From RH-AL1 sp965198495 (GTDB lineage Bacteria; Pseudomonadota; Alphaproteobacteria; Rhizobiales; Beijerinckiaceae), in the NCBI GenBank assembly GCA_965198495.1, contig CBDAPL010000001.1:1364001-1428000 (forward strand): DNA of 64,000 nucleotides, in the 5' to 3' direction. Shown here one piece after another: positions 8,738 to 18,112 of this stretch (position 1 is the stretch's first letter; each line of letters begins with the position of its first letter). The translations under genes were made by a program, and so were the position numbers. Under the pieces are notes generated by a model. That model did not search any database and was not told where the DNA came from. It saw nothing but the letters and a program-made list of their open reading frames with translations.

Positions 8738-9586
8738 TTGCCGCCCGGTCTCATCGCCTATCCCGTCATCGACCCCGTGCTCGTGCACATCGGCCCGCTG
8801 CCGATCCGCTGGTACGCGCTGTCCTATATCGGCGCGTTGCTCGGCGGCTGGGTCAGCGCGCGCTTCCTCGTCGCGCGGCCGAAATTCTGGGGCGCTCGAG
8901 CGCACGCCAGCGTCCTCTCGATGGACGATCTCGTCGTCTACATGGCGGCCGGCATTATCCTCGGCGGCCGGATCGGTTATGTGCTGTTCTACAACCTGCC
9001 GTTCTACATGGCGCATCCGCTCGACGCGCTGCAGGTCTGGCAGGGCGGCATGTCGTTCCACGGCGGCCTCCTCGGCGCCGCCGTCGCGATGACGATCTTC
9101 GCCTGGCGCAACGGGCTCTCGGTCTTCTGCGTCACCGACACCGTCGCGCCGGGGGTGCCGATCGGCATCGTCCTGGTCCGTCTCGCCAACTTCATCAAGC
9201 CGGAGCTATGGGGTCGCCCGACCGACGTGCCGTGGGCGATGATCTTCCCCGGCTCGGACGGCCAGCCGCGCCACCCGAGCCAGCTCTACGAGGCCGGGCT
9301 CGAGGGCGTGGTGCTGTTCGTGATCCTCTGGATCGTCGTCTATCGCGGCGGGCTGCGCCGATCCGGGCTTCTCACCGGCTGTTTCTGCGTCGGCTACGGC
9401 ACGGCACGCATAATCTGCGAGTTCTTCCGCGAACCGGACAAGCAGCTCGGCTACCTGTTCCACGGCGCGACGATGGGCATGCTGCTCTCGGTACCGCTGA
9501 TCCTCGTGGGTCTCGCCCTGCTGGTGCGCGCGATGCGCCGGCCGCGCGCCGAGGATGTCCTGCTCGGAACCGCCGAGGCGGCATGA
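8738..9586 (+). CDS. lgt: Prolipoprotein diacylglyceryl transferase Lgt
   Basis: 282 residues from TTG at 8738, which has a strong GGAGG four bases upstream; an ATG at 8663 would add an uncharged-poor Arg-rich tail that is unlike Lgt. Multiple membrane helices are visible. Motifs: GRIGYVLFYN, SFHGGLLGA, VRLANFIKPELWGR (Arg, Asn and Glu of the active site) and CEFFREPDKQLGYL. Lgt transfers diacylglycerol from phosphatidylglycerol to the lipobox Cys of prelipoproteins at the inner membrane. Its stop overlaps the next start (ATGA), as does the following junction, so lgt, the methyltransferase and pgeF form an operon. Confidence 0.93.
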   Translation: MPPGLIAYPVIDPVLVHIGPLPIRWYALSYIGALLGGWVSARFLVARPKFWGARAHASVLSMDDLVVYMAAGIILGGRIGYVLFYNLPFYMAHPLDALQVWQGGMSFHGGLLGAAVAMTIFAWRNGLSVFCVTDTVAPGVPIGIVLVRLANFIKPELWGRPTDVPWAMIFPGSDGQPRHPSQLYEAGLEGVVLFVILWIVVYRGGLRRSGLLTGCFCVGYGTARIICEFFREPDKQLGYLFHGATMGMLLSVPLILVGLALLVRAMRRPRAEDVLLGTAEAA

Positions 9587-10662
9587 ACGCGCTCGAGGCC
9601 GAGCTGCGCGAGATCATCGCCACCGAGGGACCGATCAGCGTCGAGCGCTACATGCGCCTCTGCCTGCAGCACCCCACGCTCGGCTACTACACGACGCGCG
9701 AGTCGATCGGGCGCGGCGGCGACTTCATCACCGCGCCGGAGGTCGACCAGATGTTCGGCGAGCTGATCGGTCTCTGGGCGGCCGAGGTATGGATGGGGAT
9801 GGGGGCGCCGCACGCGATGCGCCTCGTCGAGCTCGGGCCGGGACGCGGCACGCTCATGGCGGACGCGCTGCGCGCCACGCGCATCGTGCCGGGCTTCCAC
9901 GACGCCATCTGGGTCGATCTCGTCGAGACGAGCCCGCGCCTCGCGGCGGAGCAGCGCGCCAGGCTCGACGGCGCCGCGCGGCATCTGGCGTGGCACCGGA
10001 CGATCGAGGCGCTGCCCGAAGGTCCCGCCATCATCATCGCCAACGAGTTCTTCGACGCCCTGCCGGTGCGCCACTACTGGCGCGGCCCGAACGGCTGGCA
10101 CGAACGGCTGGTCGGCCTCGGCTCGGATGGCGCGCTGACGTTCGGCGCCGCGCGCGAGCCGATCGAGGTCGGCGCCGAGGCCGGCGCGCCGGGGCAGATC
10201 CTCGAGGTGGGCCACGCGGCGCGGCAGGTGATGGCGGCGCTCGCCGGCCGCATCGCGGGGCAGGGCGGCGCGATGCTCGTTTGCGATTACGGACACGTGG
10301 CGACATCGCTCGGCGAGACGCTGCAGGCGATGCGCGGGCACGCCTACGCCGACGTGCTGCGCGATCCCGGCGCGGCGGATCTGACCGCGCACGTCGATTT
10401 CGCCGCCCTGGCACGCGCCGCCGAGGCGGCCGGCGCGGCGGCGCACGGGCCGGTCGAGCAGGGCGTGTTCCTGGCGCGGCTCGGCATCGCCACGCGCGCC
10501 GCGCGGTTGAAGGCGAGGGCCGATGCCACGCAGGCCGCGCTGATCGATGCCGCGCTCGCCCGCTTCACCGCGCCGGAATCGAGCATGGCGACGCTCTTCA
10601 AGGTGCTCGCGATCACGCCGAAGGGTGGTCCGCCACCGCCCGGGTTCGAGGCGAGCCCATGA
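9583..10662 (+). CDS. Class I SAM-dependent methyltransferase, MidA/NDUFAF7 family
   Basis: 359 residues. Opens with LREIIATEGPISVERYMRLCLQHPTLGYYTTR, then DFITAPEVDQMFGELIGLW and the SAM loop LVELGPGRGTLMAD; IIIANEFFDALPVRHY and CDYGHV are also family motifs. Mitochondrial NDUFAF7 methylates an Arg of complex I subunit NDUFS2; the bacterial substrate is presumed similar but unproven. Four-base overlaps with lgt and pgeF (ATGA on both sides) show translational coupling. Confidence 0.92.
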   Translation: MNALEAELREIIATEGPISVERYMRLCLQHPTLGYYTTRESIGRGGDFITAPEVDQMFGELIGLWAAEVWMGMGAPHAMRLVELGPGRGTLMADALRATRIVPGFHDAIWVDLVETSPRLAAEQRARLDGAARHLAWHRTIEALPEGPAIIIANEFFDALPVRHYWRGPNGWHERLVGLGSDGALTFGAAREPIEVGAEAGAPGQILEVGHAARQVMAALAGRIAGQGGAMLVCDYGHVATSLGETLQAMRGHAYADVLRDPGAADLTAHVDFAALARAAEAAGAAAHGPVEQGVFLARLGIATRAARLKARADATQAALIDAALARFTAPESSMATLFKVLAITPKGGPPPPGFEASP

Positions 10663-11411
10663 GCCCGCCCGTCATCCATGCACCCGCGTTCGCCGGCGTG
10701 CGCCACGCCTTCTTCACTCGCCAGGGGGGCGTGTCGGAGGGCGTCTACGCCAGCCTGAACGGCGGCGTCGGCTCGCGCGACGCGGCGGCCGCGGTGGCGG
10801 AGAACCGGCGCCGCATGGCGGCCGAACTCGGCGTCGCGACGCTGCTGGTGCCCTATCAGATCCACTCGCCGACATGCGTCGCGGTATCAGAGCCATGGTC
10901 GGAGCGGCCGCGCGCGGACGCGCTCGCCACCGCCACGCCCGGCCTGGGGCTCGGCGTCACCGGCGCCGATTGCGGCATGACGCTTTACGCCGACAGGACG
11001 GCGGGCGTGATCGGCGCCTCGCATTCCGGTTGGAAGGGCGCCTTCGAGGGCGTGCTCGAGGCGACGCTCGACACGATGGAGACGCTGGGCGCCAGGCGGC
11101 GCGATATCGTCGCCGTGCTCGGCCCGACGATCGGTCCGGCGAGCTACGAGACCGGCCCGGAGTTCATCGCCCGCTTCGCCGCGCGGGACCCGGCCTACGC
11201 CGGCTTCTTCACGCCCTCGGCCAAGGCGGACCACCACATGTTCGACCTCCCGGCGTTCATCGGCCATCGCCTGCGCGCCGCCGGGGTGGGGACGTTCGTC
11301 TCGCTCGATCTCGACACCTATGTGGACGAGGCGCGCTTCTTCTCCTATCGCAGGACGACCCATCGCGGGGAGCCGGACTACGGCAGGTTGATCTCGGCCA
11401 TCGCGCTGTAG
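10659..11411 (+). CDS. pgeF: Peptidoglycan editing factor PgeF (YfiH/laccase-domain)
   Basis: 250 residues. Starts HAFFTRQGGVSEGVYASLNGG; the metal-site residues are present as QIHSP (His), GADCG (Cys) and ASHSGWKGA (His). PgeF removes wrongly incorporated amino acids (L-Ser for L-Ala) from UDP-MurNAc precursors; older annotations call the family polyphenol oxidase. The segment GADCGMTLYAD departs from the common ADC.P.L..D pattern just after the Cys. It overlaps the upstream methyltransferase gene by four bases. Confidence 0.9.
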   Translation: MSPPVIHAPAFAGVRHAFFTRQGGVSEGVYASLNGGVGSRDAAAAVAENRRRMAAELGVATLLVPYQIHSPTCVAVSEPWSERPRADALATATPGLGLGVTGADCGMTLYADRTAGVIGASHSGWKGAFEGVLEATLDTMETLGARRRDIVAVLGPTIGPASYETGPEFIARFAARDPAYAGFFTPSAKADHHMFDLPAFIGHRLRAAGVGTFVSLDLDTYVDEARFFSYRRTTHRGEPDYGRLISAIAL

Positions 11412-11431
11412 GGGTTTCGGCAGGCCAGCAT

Positions 11432-12172
11432 ATGCGAGACGACAGACCATCCCTCGGGATCATCGGGTTCGGCGCGTTCGGCCGGCTGATGGCGGCGCAT
11501 CTCGGCCGTTTCTTCACGCTGCGCGCCTACGATCCCGCCTGCGCGCAAGGCGCCGCCGACGGCGTCGCGCTCACCAGCCTCGCCGAGGCGGCCGCCTGTC
11601 CCATCGTCGTGCTGGCGATGCCCGTCAGCCGGCTCGCCGAGGTCGCGAAGGCCATCGGTCCGCACCTGCGCCCCGGCGCCCTCGTGCTCGACGTCGGCTC
11701 GGTGAAGGTGGTGCCCGCGCGGATCATGCGCGATATCCTTCCCGGCCACGTGCGGATCGTCGCGACGCATCCGCTGTTCGGGCCGCAGAGCGCGCGCGAT
11801 GGCATCGCCGGACTGAAGATCGCCGTTTGCCCGGTGCGCGGGCCTGACGCCGGCCGGGTGGCGGCCTTTCTGCGCAAGGCGCTCGGCCTCAAGGTAATGA
11901 TCACGACGCCGGAGGCGCACGATCGCGAGGCGGCGATGGTGCAGGGCCTCACCCACCTCATCGCCAAGGTGCTGGTGCGCATGGAGCCGCTGCCGGAGCG
12001 CATGACCACGCGCAGCTTCGATCTCCTCGTCGAGGCGACCGGCATGGTGCGCTACGACGCGCCGGAAGTGTTCGAGGCGATCGAGCGCGCCAACCCCTAC
12101 GCCGAGGCGGTCCGCCGCCGCTTCTTCGAGCTCGCGGCGGCGCTCGACGTCGAGCTGGAGTCGAGCCTGTAG
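11432..12172 (+). CDS. Prephenate/arogenate dehydrogenase family protein
   Basis: 246 residues. Rossmann N-terminus LGIIGFGAFGRLMAAHL (GxGxxG), then VLAMPVSRL, LVLDVGSVKV and THPLFGPQSARDG, which are TyrA signatures; the helical C-terminal half includes MVQGLTHLIAK. It would oxidatively decarboxylate prephenate or arogenate in tyrosine synthesis using NAD(P). It is shorter than standard TyrA (about 300 residues) and may be a specialised paralogue. It follows pgeF by 20 bases and precedes mutS on the same strand. Confidence 0.87.
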   Translation: MRDDRPSLGIIGFGAFGRLMAAHLGRFFTLRAYDPACAQGAADGVALTSLAEAAACPIVVLAMPVSRLAEVAKAIGPHLRPGALVLDVGSVKVVPARIMRDILPGHVRIVATHPLFGPQSARDGIAGLKIAVCPVRGPDAGRVAAFLRKALGLKVMITTPEAHDREAAMVQGLTHLIAKVLVRMEPLPERMTTRSFDLLVEATGMVRYDAPEVFEAIERANPYAEAVRRRFFELAAALDVELESSL

Positions 12173-12225
12173 ACGCGTTGCGCGGCAGGGTTGAGATGCG
12201 CCGTCGTTTGTTTCAATGATCGGCG

Positions 12226-14973
12226 ATGCGTAGGACCGACCGCGACCAGGCGCCCTTCACCGTGGAAGCCGCCGCCGCCGTGCCGGCGGACCTGAAGCCT
12301 TCGCCGGCGGAGCTGAAGCCCTCGCCGATGATGGCGCAATACCTCGCCATCAAGGCCGCGCATCCCGACGCGCTGCTGTTCTATCGCATGGGCGATTTCT
12401 ACGAGCTGTTCTTCGCCGACGCCGAGCTTGCGGCGAAGACGCTCGGCATCGTGCTGACGCGGCGCGGCCGTCACGAGGGCGCCGACATCCCGATGTGCGG
12501 CGTGCCGGTGGAGCGCTCCGACGATTACCTGCACCGGCTGATCAAGGCCGGGCACCGGGTGGCGATCTGCGAGCAGATCGAGGATCCGGCGGAAGCGCGC
12601 AAACGCGGCGGCAAGTCCGTCGTCGAACGCGCCGTCGTGCGGCTGGTGACGCCGGGCACGCTGACCGAGGACAGCCTGCTCGAGCCCGACCGCGCCAACT
12701 GGCTGCTGGCGCTCTCGCGCGTCAAGACGACAGAGGGCTGGTGCTACGGCATCGCCGCGCTCGACATCTCGACGGGCGCCTTCGAGGTCTGCGACGCGTC
12801 CGCCGCCGCGCTCGGCGGCGAGATCGCCCGCATCGATCCGCGCGAGATCATCGTGCCCGACGCGCTCGCCGTCGTCCCGGAGGTCGCGCAAGCGCTCGCC
12901 GAGGTGAGGGCGCCGGTGACGCGGATCGGCCGCGAGCCCGGCTCGAGCGAGCGCCGGCTGCTCGATCATTTCGGACTGGCGACGCTGGAGGGGCTCGGGC
13001 AGCTTACGCCCGCGGAGATCGCCGCCGCGGCGACGGCGATCGTCTACCTCGATCGCACCCAGTGCGGCGCGCGCGCCAAGCTCGACCCGCCGCTCTCGAC
13101 GCGTGCCTCGCGCGGCATGGAGATCGATGCCGCCACCCGCGCCAACCTCGAGCTGACGCGCACGCTGGCCGGCCAGCGCGAGGGATCGCTGCTCGCCGTG
13201 ATCGACCGTTGCGTGACGGCGGCCGGCAGCCGCCTGCTGGCGGCGCATCTCGCCGCGCCGCTCACCGACCGCGCGGCGATCGAGGCGCGGCTCGCGGCCC
13301 TGGCCTTCCTCGTCGAGCATCGCGATCCGCGTGCGGCGACGCGGGCGACGCTGAAGGCCGCGCCGGACCTTTCGCGCGCGATGTCGCGCATCGCGCTGCA
13401 GCGCGCCGGTCCGCGCGATCTCGCCGCCATCGGCGCGGCGCTCTCCGCCGCGCGCCACCTGGCGGCGAGCCTGCGCGACGACGCCTTTCCGCATGGCCCG
13501 CTGCCGCCACTGCTCGCGGCCGCGCGCGCCGCCTGCGCGGCGCCCGATGGCGCCCTGTCCGATCGTCTCGCGTCGACCCTGGCCGACGACCCGCCGCTGC
13601 AGCGGCGCGACGGCGGCTTCGTGCGCGCCGGCCGCGACCCGGCGCTCGACGAGGCGCGCGCGCTGCGCGACGAGAGCCGGCAGGTCATCGCCGCGCTGCA
13701 GCAGAAATACTGCGACCTCGCCGCGACCAAGCGGCTGAAGGTCAAGCACAACAACATGCTGGGCTATTTCGTCGAGGTGCCGCAGGCGCTCGGCGAGACC
13801 TTGATGGCGCCGCCGCTCGCGTCGACCTTCATCCATCGCCAGACGATGGTCGACGCGATGCGCTTCTCGACCGCCGAACTCGCCGCGCTGGAGGCCAGGA
13901 TCGGCGCCGCCGCCGAGAGCGCGCTGGCGCGCGAACTCGCGATCTTCGACGAACTCGCCGCCGCGATCCTTGCCGAGGCGGCGCCGATCGCCGCCGTCGC
14001 GGAGGCTCTGGCGGTGCTCGACGTCGCGGCGGGACTGGCGGACCTCGCCGCCGAACGCGACTGGGTCCGGCCGGAGATCGCGACGTCCGGCGTGTTCATG
14101 ATCGAGGGCGGCCGCCATCCCGTCGTCGAGGCGGCGCTGCGCGTTCTCGGCGAGCCTTTCGTGGCCAACGCCTGCGACCTCTCCGGCGATCTCGCGGGCG
14201 GCCAGATCGCTGTCGTCACCGGCCCCAACATGGCGGGCAAGTCGACCTACCTGCGCCAGAACGCGCTGATCGCCGTGCTCGCGCAGATGGGCTCGTTCGT
14301 GCCGGCCGCCAAGGCGCGCATCGGCATCGTCGACCGGCTGTTCTCGCGCGTCGGCGCGGCCGACGATCTCGCGCGCGGCCGTTCGACCTTCATGGTCGAG
14401 ATGGTCGAGACCGCCGCCATCCTCAATCGCGCGACGCCGTCGTCCCTGGTCATCCTCGACGAGATCGGGCGCGGCACCGCCACGTTCGACGGGCTGTCGA
14501 TCGCCTGGGCGGTGATGGAGCACCTGCACGAGAAGAACCGCTCGCGCGCGATCTTCGCCACCCATTTTCACGAGCTGACGCAGCTCTCGCGGCGGCTCAA
14601 CCGGCTGGTCAACCTCACCACCCGCGTCGCCGACTGGCACGGCGACGTCGTGTTCCTGCACGAGGTGGTGCCGGGCGCGGCGGACCGCTCCTACGGCATT
14701 CAGGTCGCCAAGCTCGCCGGGCTGCCGGCCGCCGTGGTGCGGCGGGCCAAGACCCTGCTCGCCGAACTCGAGGCCGGCGATCGCGGCGGCCCGGCGCGCA
14801 TGCTGGCCGATCTGCCGCTGTTCGCGTCGGCGCCGCGCCCGACCCCTGAGCCCGAGCAAGGGCCCGACGCGCTGCGGCACGCCCTGGAGGCGATCGACCC
14901 CGACGCGCTCTCGCCGCGCGAGGGTCTGGAGGCGCTCTATCGGCTGAAGGCGCTGGCCGCGCGGGAGGATTGA
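12226..14973 (+). CDS. mutS: DNA mismatch repair protein MutS
   Basis: 915 residues. Order of domains: mismatch-recognition domain with MAQYLAIKAAHPDALLFYRMGDFYELFF (Phe-Tyr-Glu contact in FYELF), connector, lever and clamp, and C-terminal ATPase with Walker A GPNMAGKSTYLRQ, Walker B VILDEIGRGTATFDG and ATHFHELTQL. The N-terminus carries a short duplication, LKPSPAELKPSP. MutS recognises base mismatches and recruits MutL. A long antisense open frame covers almost the whole gene but is a codon-bias shadow. Confidence 0.97.
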   Translation: MRRTDRDQAPFTVEAAAAVPADLKPSPAELKPSPMMAQYLAIKAAHPDALLFYRMGDFYELFFADAELAAKTLGIVLTRRGRHEGADIPMCGVPVERSDDYLHRLIKAGHRVAICEQIEDPAEARKRGGKSVVERAVVRLVTPGTLTEDSLLEPDRANWLLALSRVKTTEGWCYGIAALDISTGAFEVCDASAAALGGEIARIDPREIIVPDALAVVPEVAQALAEVRAPVTRIGREPGSSERRLLDHFGLATLEGLGQLTPAEIAAAATAIVYLDRTQCGARAKLDPPLSTRASRGMEIDAATRANLELTRTLAGQREGSLLAVIDRCVTAAGSRLLAAHLAAPLTDRAAIEARLAALAFLVEHRDPRAATRATLKAAPDLSRAMSRIALQRAGPRDLAAIGAALSAARHLAASLRDDAFPHGPLPPLLAAARAACAAPDGALSDRLASTLADDPPLQRRDGGFVRAGRDPALDEARALRDESRQVIAALQQKYCDLAATKRLKVKHNNMLGYFVEVPQALGETLMAPPLASTFIHRQTMVDAMRFSTAELAALEARIGAAAESALARELAIFDELAAAILAEAAPIAAVAEALAVLDVAAGLADLAAERDWVRPEIATSGVFMIEGGRHPVVEAALRVLGEPFVANACDLSGDLAGGQIAVVTGPNMAGKSTYLRQNALIAVLAQMGSFVPAAKARIGIVDRLFSRVGAADDLARGRSTFMVEMVETAAILNRATPSSLVILDEIGRGTATFDGLSIAWAVMEHLHEKNRSRAIFATHFHELTQLSRRLNRLVNLTTRVADWHGDVVFLHEVVPGAADRSYGIQVAKLAGLPAAVVRRAKTLLAELEAGDRGGPARMLADLPLFASAPRPTPEPEQGPDALRHALEAIDPDALSPREGLEALYRLKALAARED

Positions 14974-15003
14974 ACACAGGCTGGGCAGAAACCATAGCGG
15001 TCC

Positions 15004-15306
15004 TCACGCGAACGCGCGCACGCGCATCGCGGGTGGCTTACGGTCTACGTCCGCCAAACCGAGGCGGAAGTGCCAGAACCACCAGGATTTCTCCCGCATC
15101 GAACCTGCGCCCGACGCCTTCAGGATGACCGCCAGGCGATAGCGGCCGAAGACCTGTTCGAGCGTGACCAGATCGTCCCAGACGCCGAGATCCATCAATC
15201 GTCTCACCGTCTGGTCGGGCGTCGCGGCGGCGATGGCATCGTCTGGCTCGTCCCATCGATATTTCCGCGCCATGTCGCGGAGGAACGAAGTTTCCGATTG
15301 CCGCAT
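15004..15306 (-). CDS. Small conserved-type hypothetical protein
   Basis: 100 residues, from an ATG at 15306. The visible pattern is KYRWDEPDDAIAAATPDQTV, then a leucine-rich stretch RLMDLGVWDDLVTLEQVFGRYRLAVILK, and an aromatic segment ending KSWWFWHFRLGL. The layout (aspartate-tryptophan start, mid helix with LG.WDDL, later WWFW.FRLG) resembles small bacterial DUF6922-like proteins, often linked to nucleotidyltransferase toxins, but this is a loose resemblance. It converges with mutS and diverges from moxR. Confidence 0.6.
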   Translation of the reverse strand: MRQSETSFLRDMARKYRWDEPDDAIAAATPDQTVRRLMDLGVWDDLVTLEQVFGRYRLAVILKASGAGSMREKSWWFWHFRLGLADVDRKPPAMRVRAFA

Positions 15307-15555
15307 CGCTGAGAACCCGTCGCTTGGCGCGCGATGACAGGCGCGCACCACGCCGCAATCCACCCCCGAGCGCCGTCTGATACGATCCGGCCCTGGATGG
15401 TCGCCGCGCGTTCCGCGACAGGGTTTGCGCCAACGCGTTGACAATTCGATGTCAGCCTGAGCACACAGTAAGACGCGCATGCCGCCTCTCGCAAGCGGCG
15501 CCGGATCGACAAGGCTCGGCGAAGAGCCGACCGGGCGCGAGGGAGGCGATGCTCC

Positions 15556-16554
15556 ATGCGTTCGGAAACCGGTCTCTATGCCGTGCAGCGTGACGAGCCG
15601 GGCGTGCAGAAGCGCTTCAGCGAACTCAAGGTGTTTCTCGAATCCCGCTTGATCGGCGGCTCGATGCTGGTCGAGCGCCTGCTCATCGGCCTGCTCGCCG
15701 GCGGCCATCTGCTGGTCGAGGGCGCGCCCGGCCTGGCGAAGACCCGCGCCGTGAAGCTGCTCGCGCAGGGCCTTCACGCGCCGTTCGCCCGCATCCAGTG
15801 CACGCCCGACCTGATGCCGGCCGATCTCACCGGCTCCTCGATCTTCCGACCCGACAGCGGCACGTTCGAATACGTGCCGGGGCCGATCTTCCATTCGCTC
15901 GTCCTCGTCGACGAGATCAACCGCGCGCCACCGAAGGTGCAGTCGGCGCTGCTCGAGGCGATGGCCGAGCACCAGGTGACGGCGGCGGGCGTGACGCATC
16001 CGCTGCCCGAGCCGTTCATGGTGGTGGCGACGCAAAACCCCATCGAGCACGAGGGCACGTTTCCGCTGCCGGAGGCGCAGCTCGATCGCTTCATGCTGAA
16101 GGTCGAGGTGACGCTGCCCGGCGCCGCCGTCGAGCGGCGGATCCTCGACCTCGTCGAGGGCGAGGCCACGGGCGAAATCGTCACGGCGCCGGCGCCGATC
16201 AGCCCGGCCGAGATCGTCGCGGCGCGCAAGGCGGCGATGACGGTGTTCCTGTCGCCGGCGGTCAAGGACTACATCGTGCGCCTCGTCACCGCGCCGCGCG
16301 AGAGCGCCGCGCACGGCGATGTCGCGGGGAAGGTCGAGCATCCGGCCTCGCCGCGCGGGACGCTGGCGCTGGCCTCGGCCGCCAAGGCCAGGGCCTATCT
16401 CGCCGGCCGCGACCATGTCGTGCCCGACGACGTCGCCGATCTCGCCGGCGACATCCTCTCGCATCGCACGATCCTGACCTGGCGCGCCACCGCCGACGGC
16501 GACACGCCGCGCCGCGTCATCGGCGAATTCCTCGATCGCGTTCACGCGGTGTAG
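15556..16554 (+). CDS. MoxR-family AAA+ ATPase
   Basis: 332 residues. Walker A GAPGLAKTR (about residue 59), PDLMPADLTGSSIF, Walker B SLVLVDEINRAPPKVQ, sensor ATQNPIEHEGTFPLPEAQLDRF and Arg finger region are canonical MoxR. These chaperone-like ATPases act with VWA proteins to mature or regulate envelope or enzyme complexes. It heads the Bat-type operon that follows: DUF58, DUF4381, two VWA proteins, TPR protein and BatD, all on the plus strand. Confidence 0.94.
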   Translation: MRSETGLYAVQRDEPGVQKRFSELKVFLESRLIGGSMLVERLLIGLLAGGHLLVEGAPGLAKTRAVKLLAQGLHAPFARIQCTPDLMPADLTGSSIFRPDSGTFEYVPGPIFHSLVLVDEINRAPPKVQSALLEAMAEHQVTAAGVTHPLPEPFMVVATQNPIEHEGTFPLPEAQLDRFMLKVEVTLPGAAVERRILDLVEGEATGEIVTAPAPISPAEIVAARKAAMTVFLSPAVKDYIVRLVTAPRESAAHGDVAGKVEHPASPRGTLALASAAKARAYLAGRDHVVPDDVADLAGDILSHRTILTWRATADGDTPRRVIGEFLDRVHAV

Positions 16555-16591
16555 GGGCCCCACGGTGACCGGGCCGGATCCGAGGCGCGCC

Positions 16592-16730
16592 TATCCTCCC
16601 CCGACCGCGACGGGGGAAAGGGACCATGCGCAGCATGGTGGAGGGGGTGCCAGCGTAGACCGGAGCACCCGTCGCCCCCTCCACCGCCTTCGGCGGTCCC
16701 CCTCCCCCGCGCTTCGCGCAGGGGAGGATC
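16592..16730. repeat. Dispersed inverted repeat, copy A (supplies RBS of next gene)
   Basis: An imperfect palindrome of about 140 bp opening with ATCCTCCCCCG and closing with GGGGAGGAT, with inner arms CATGCGCAGCATGGTGGAGGGGG and CCCCCTCCACCGCC around a variable centre. A second copy lies at 28331-28480 and a fragment at 20862-20895. The closing arm GGGGAGGA sits 6-7 bases before the ATG of the DUF58 gene and so serves as its Shine-Dalgarno. Confidence 0.85.
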
Positions 16731-16734
16731 ACTC

Positions 16735-17619
16735 ATGACGCCCGGCGTCGATCTCGAGGTCGAGGCGCTGCTCAAGCTGCGCCATCTCGCCTATCGCATG
16801 CGCGACATCCGCACGCTGCCACGCTCGATCATGCCGGGCGACATCATCCATCGTCGGCGCGGGCGCGGGCTCGAGGTCCATGACGTCAGGCCATGGTCGG
16901 AGGGCGACGACATCCGCCACCTCGACCAGAACGCCACCGCGCGCACCGGCCAGCCGCACACCAAGACGTATTTCGACGAGCGCGAGCGCTCCATCCTGCT
17001 TCTCGCCGACTTCCGCCCCTCCATGCTGTTTGGCACGCGCCGCGCGTTCCGTTCGGTTGCCGGCGCCGAGGCGCTGGCGATGCTGGGCTGGCGCGGCGTC
17101 GGACGCGGCGGCCGCGTCGGCCTCCTCGCCGCCACCGCGCTCGGCACGCGCTTCTCCCGGCAGGGCAGGGGCGAGCGGGCGATGATCGCCCACGTCGGCG
17201 TCCTCGCCGAGGCGCACCGGGAGGCGCTCGCTGACCGCACGGAGCGCGACCCGCCGCTGAGCGAGCAGCTGGAGACCGCCGAGCGGCTGGCCGGCACCGG
17301 GTCGACCATCGTCGTCGCCACGGCGCTCGATACGCCCGGCCGGGGCTTCGACGATGTCGTCTCGCGCATGACGCGGCGCCACGACCTCGTCTTCCTGCTG
17401 GTCGAGGACGCCTTCGAGCGTGACCCGCCGGCCGGCGACTATCCCTTCACCACGGCGGACGGGAGCGGCGGCTGGATGCGGGTCGCGAAAGGGGCCAAGC
17501 GGCGGACCGCGCAAGAGACGGTGACGGGGCTGCGGCGCCTCGGCGCCCAGGCGGCTTGGCTGTCGGCCGCCGTGCCGGCCGAGCACAGCGTACAGACCCT
17601 GGAGCAGATCGATGGCTGA
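16735..17619 (+). CDS. DUF58 domain-containing protein of the Bat operon
   Basis: 294 residues. The DUF58 core is visible: GDIIHRRRGRGLEVHDVRPWSEGDDIRHLDQNATARTG, then YFDERERSILLLADFRPSM, a VWA-like strand with degenerate metal site. DUF58 proteins accompany MoxR ATPases and VWA proteins and are thought to act as adaptor or substrate-binding partners. The ATG at 16735 is served by GGGGAGGA from the preceding dispersed repeat. It overlaps the next gene by eight bases. Confidence 0.9.
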   Translation: MTPGVDLEVEALLKLRHLAYRMRDIRTLPRSIMPGDIIHRRRGRGLEVHDVRPWSEGDDIRHLDQNATARTGQPHTKTYFDERERSILLLADFRPSMLFGTRRAFRSVAGAEALAMLGWRGVGRGGRVGLLAATALGTRFSRQGRGERAMIAHVGVLAEAHREALADRTERDPPLSEQLETAERLAGTGSTIVVATALDTPGRGFDDVVSRMTRRHDLVFLLVEDAFERDPPAGDYPFTTADGSGGWMRVAKGAKRRTAQETVTGLRRLGAQAAWLSAAVPAEHSVQTLEQIDG

Positions 17620-18085
17620 CACCGCCCGCCTGCTGGAGCTGATGCATCCGATGCGCGAGCCGCCGGAGCCGGCCGCGGTGACGCCCTACCTCTTCATGGC
17701 CGGGCTCGGCTGTCTTGCCGCCATGGTAGGCTTCGCCGTGTACTGGTTCGGCCGGCGCCGGCGCGCCGGGCTTCGGCGGTCGGCCGAGGCCGCGCTCGCC
17801 GCGTCGCGACCTCTCGCGCCGGCGGAGCGGCTCGCCGCGCAGGCGACGCTGCTGCGCCGGCTGGTGCGCGCCGCCGCCGGCGAAAGCGAGGCGCGGGCGC
17901 GAGGAGCGGTTTGGCTGCAAACGCTCGACCGTGTGTTCGGCACGCGCTTCTTCACGCAGGGCGAGGGAACCGCTTACGGCGAGGCGCTCTACGCGCCGAG
18001 CACCGCGCCGGACGTCGACGCGCTCGACCGGGCGCTCACCGGGCTGATCGCCAACCTGCCCTCGCGGAGGCGCGAGCATGCCTAG
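17612..18085 (+). CDS. DUF4381 domain-containing membrane protein
   Basis: 157 residues. MRE-PPEPA segment followed by a single membrane helix (about residues 27-46), then a basic Arg-rich linker RRRRAGLRRS and a cytoplasmic helical domain ending with short basic tail. The layout (DUF4381 between DUF58 and a VWA gene) is standard for alphaproteobacterial MoxR operons. It probably anchors or bridges the VWA proteins at the membrane. The start overlaps the DUF58 gene. Confidence 0.85.
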   Translation: MADTARLLELMHPMREPPEPAAVTPYLFMAGLGCLAAMVGFAVYWFGRRRRAGLRRSAEAALAASRPLAPAERLAAQATLLRRLVRAAAGESEARARGAVWLQTLDRVFGTRFFTQGEGTAYGEALYAPSTAPDVDALDRALTGLIANLPSRRREHA

Positions 18086-18112
18086 CGCGGTCTTTTCGGC
18101 GAGACACGTGCC

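Noticed and set aside
12097..14880. Very long antisense open frame (over 900 codons) opposite mutS
   Set aside because: It mirrors the mutS coding frame in G+C-rich DNA, has Arg/Gly-rich composition and no domain. mutS motifs are unambiguous.
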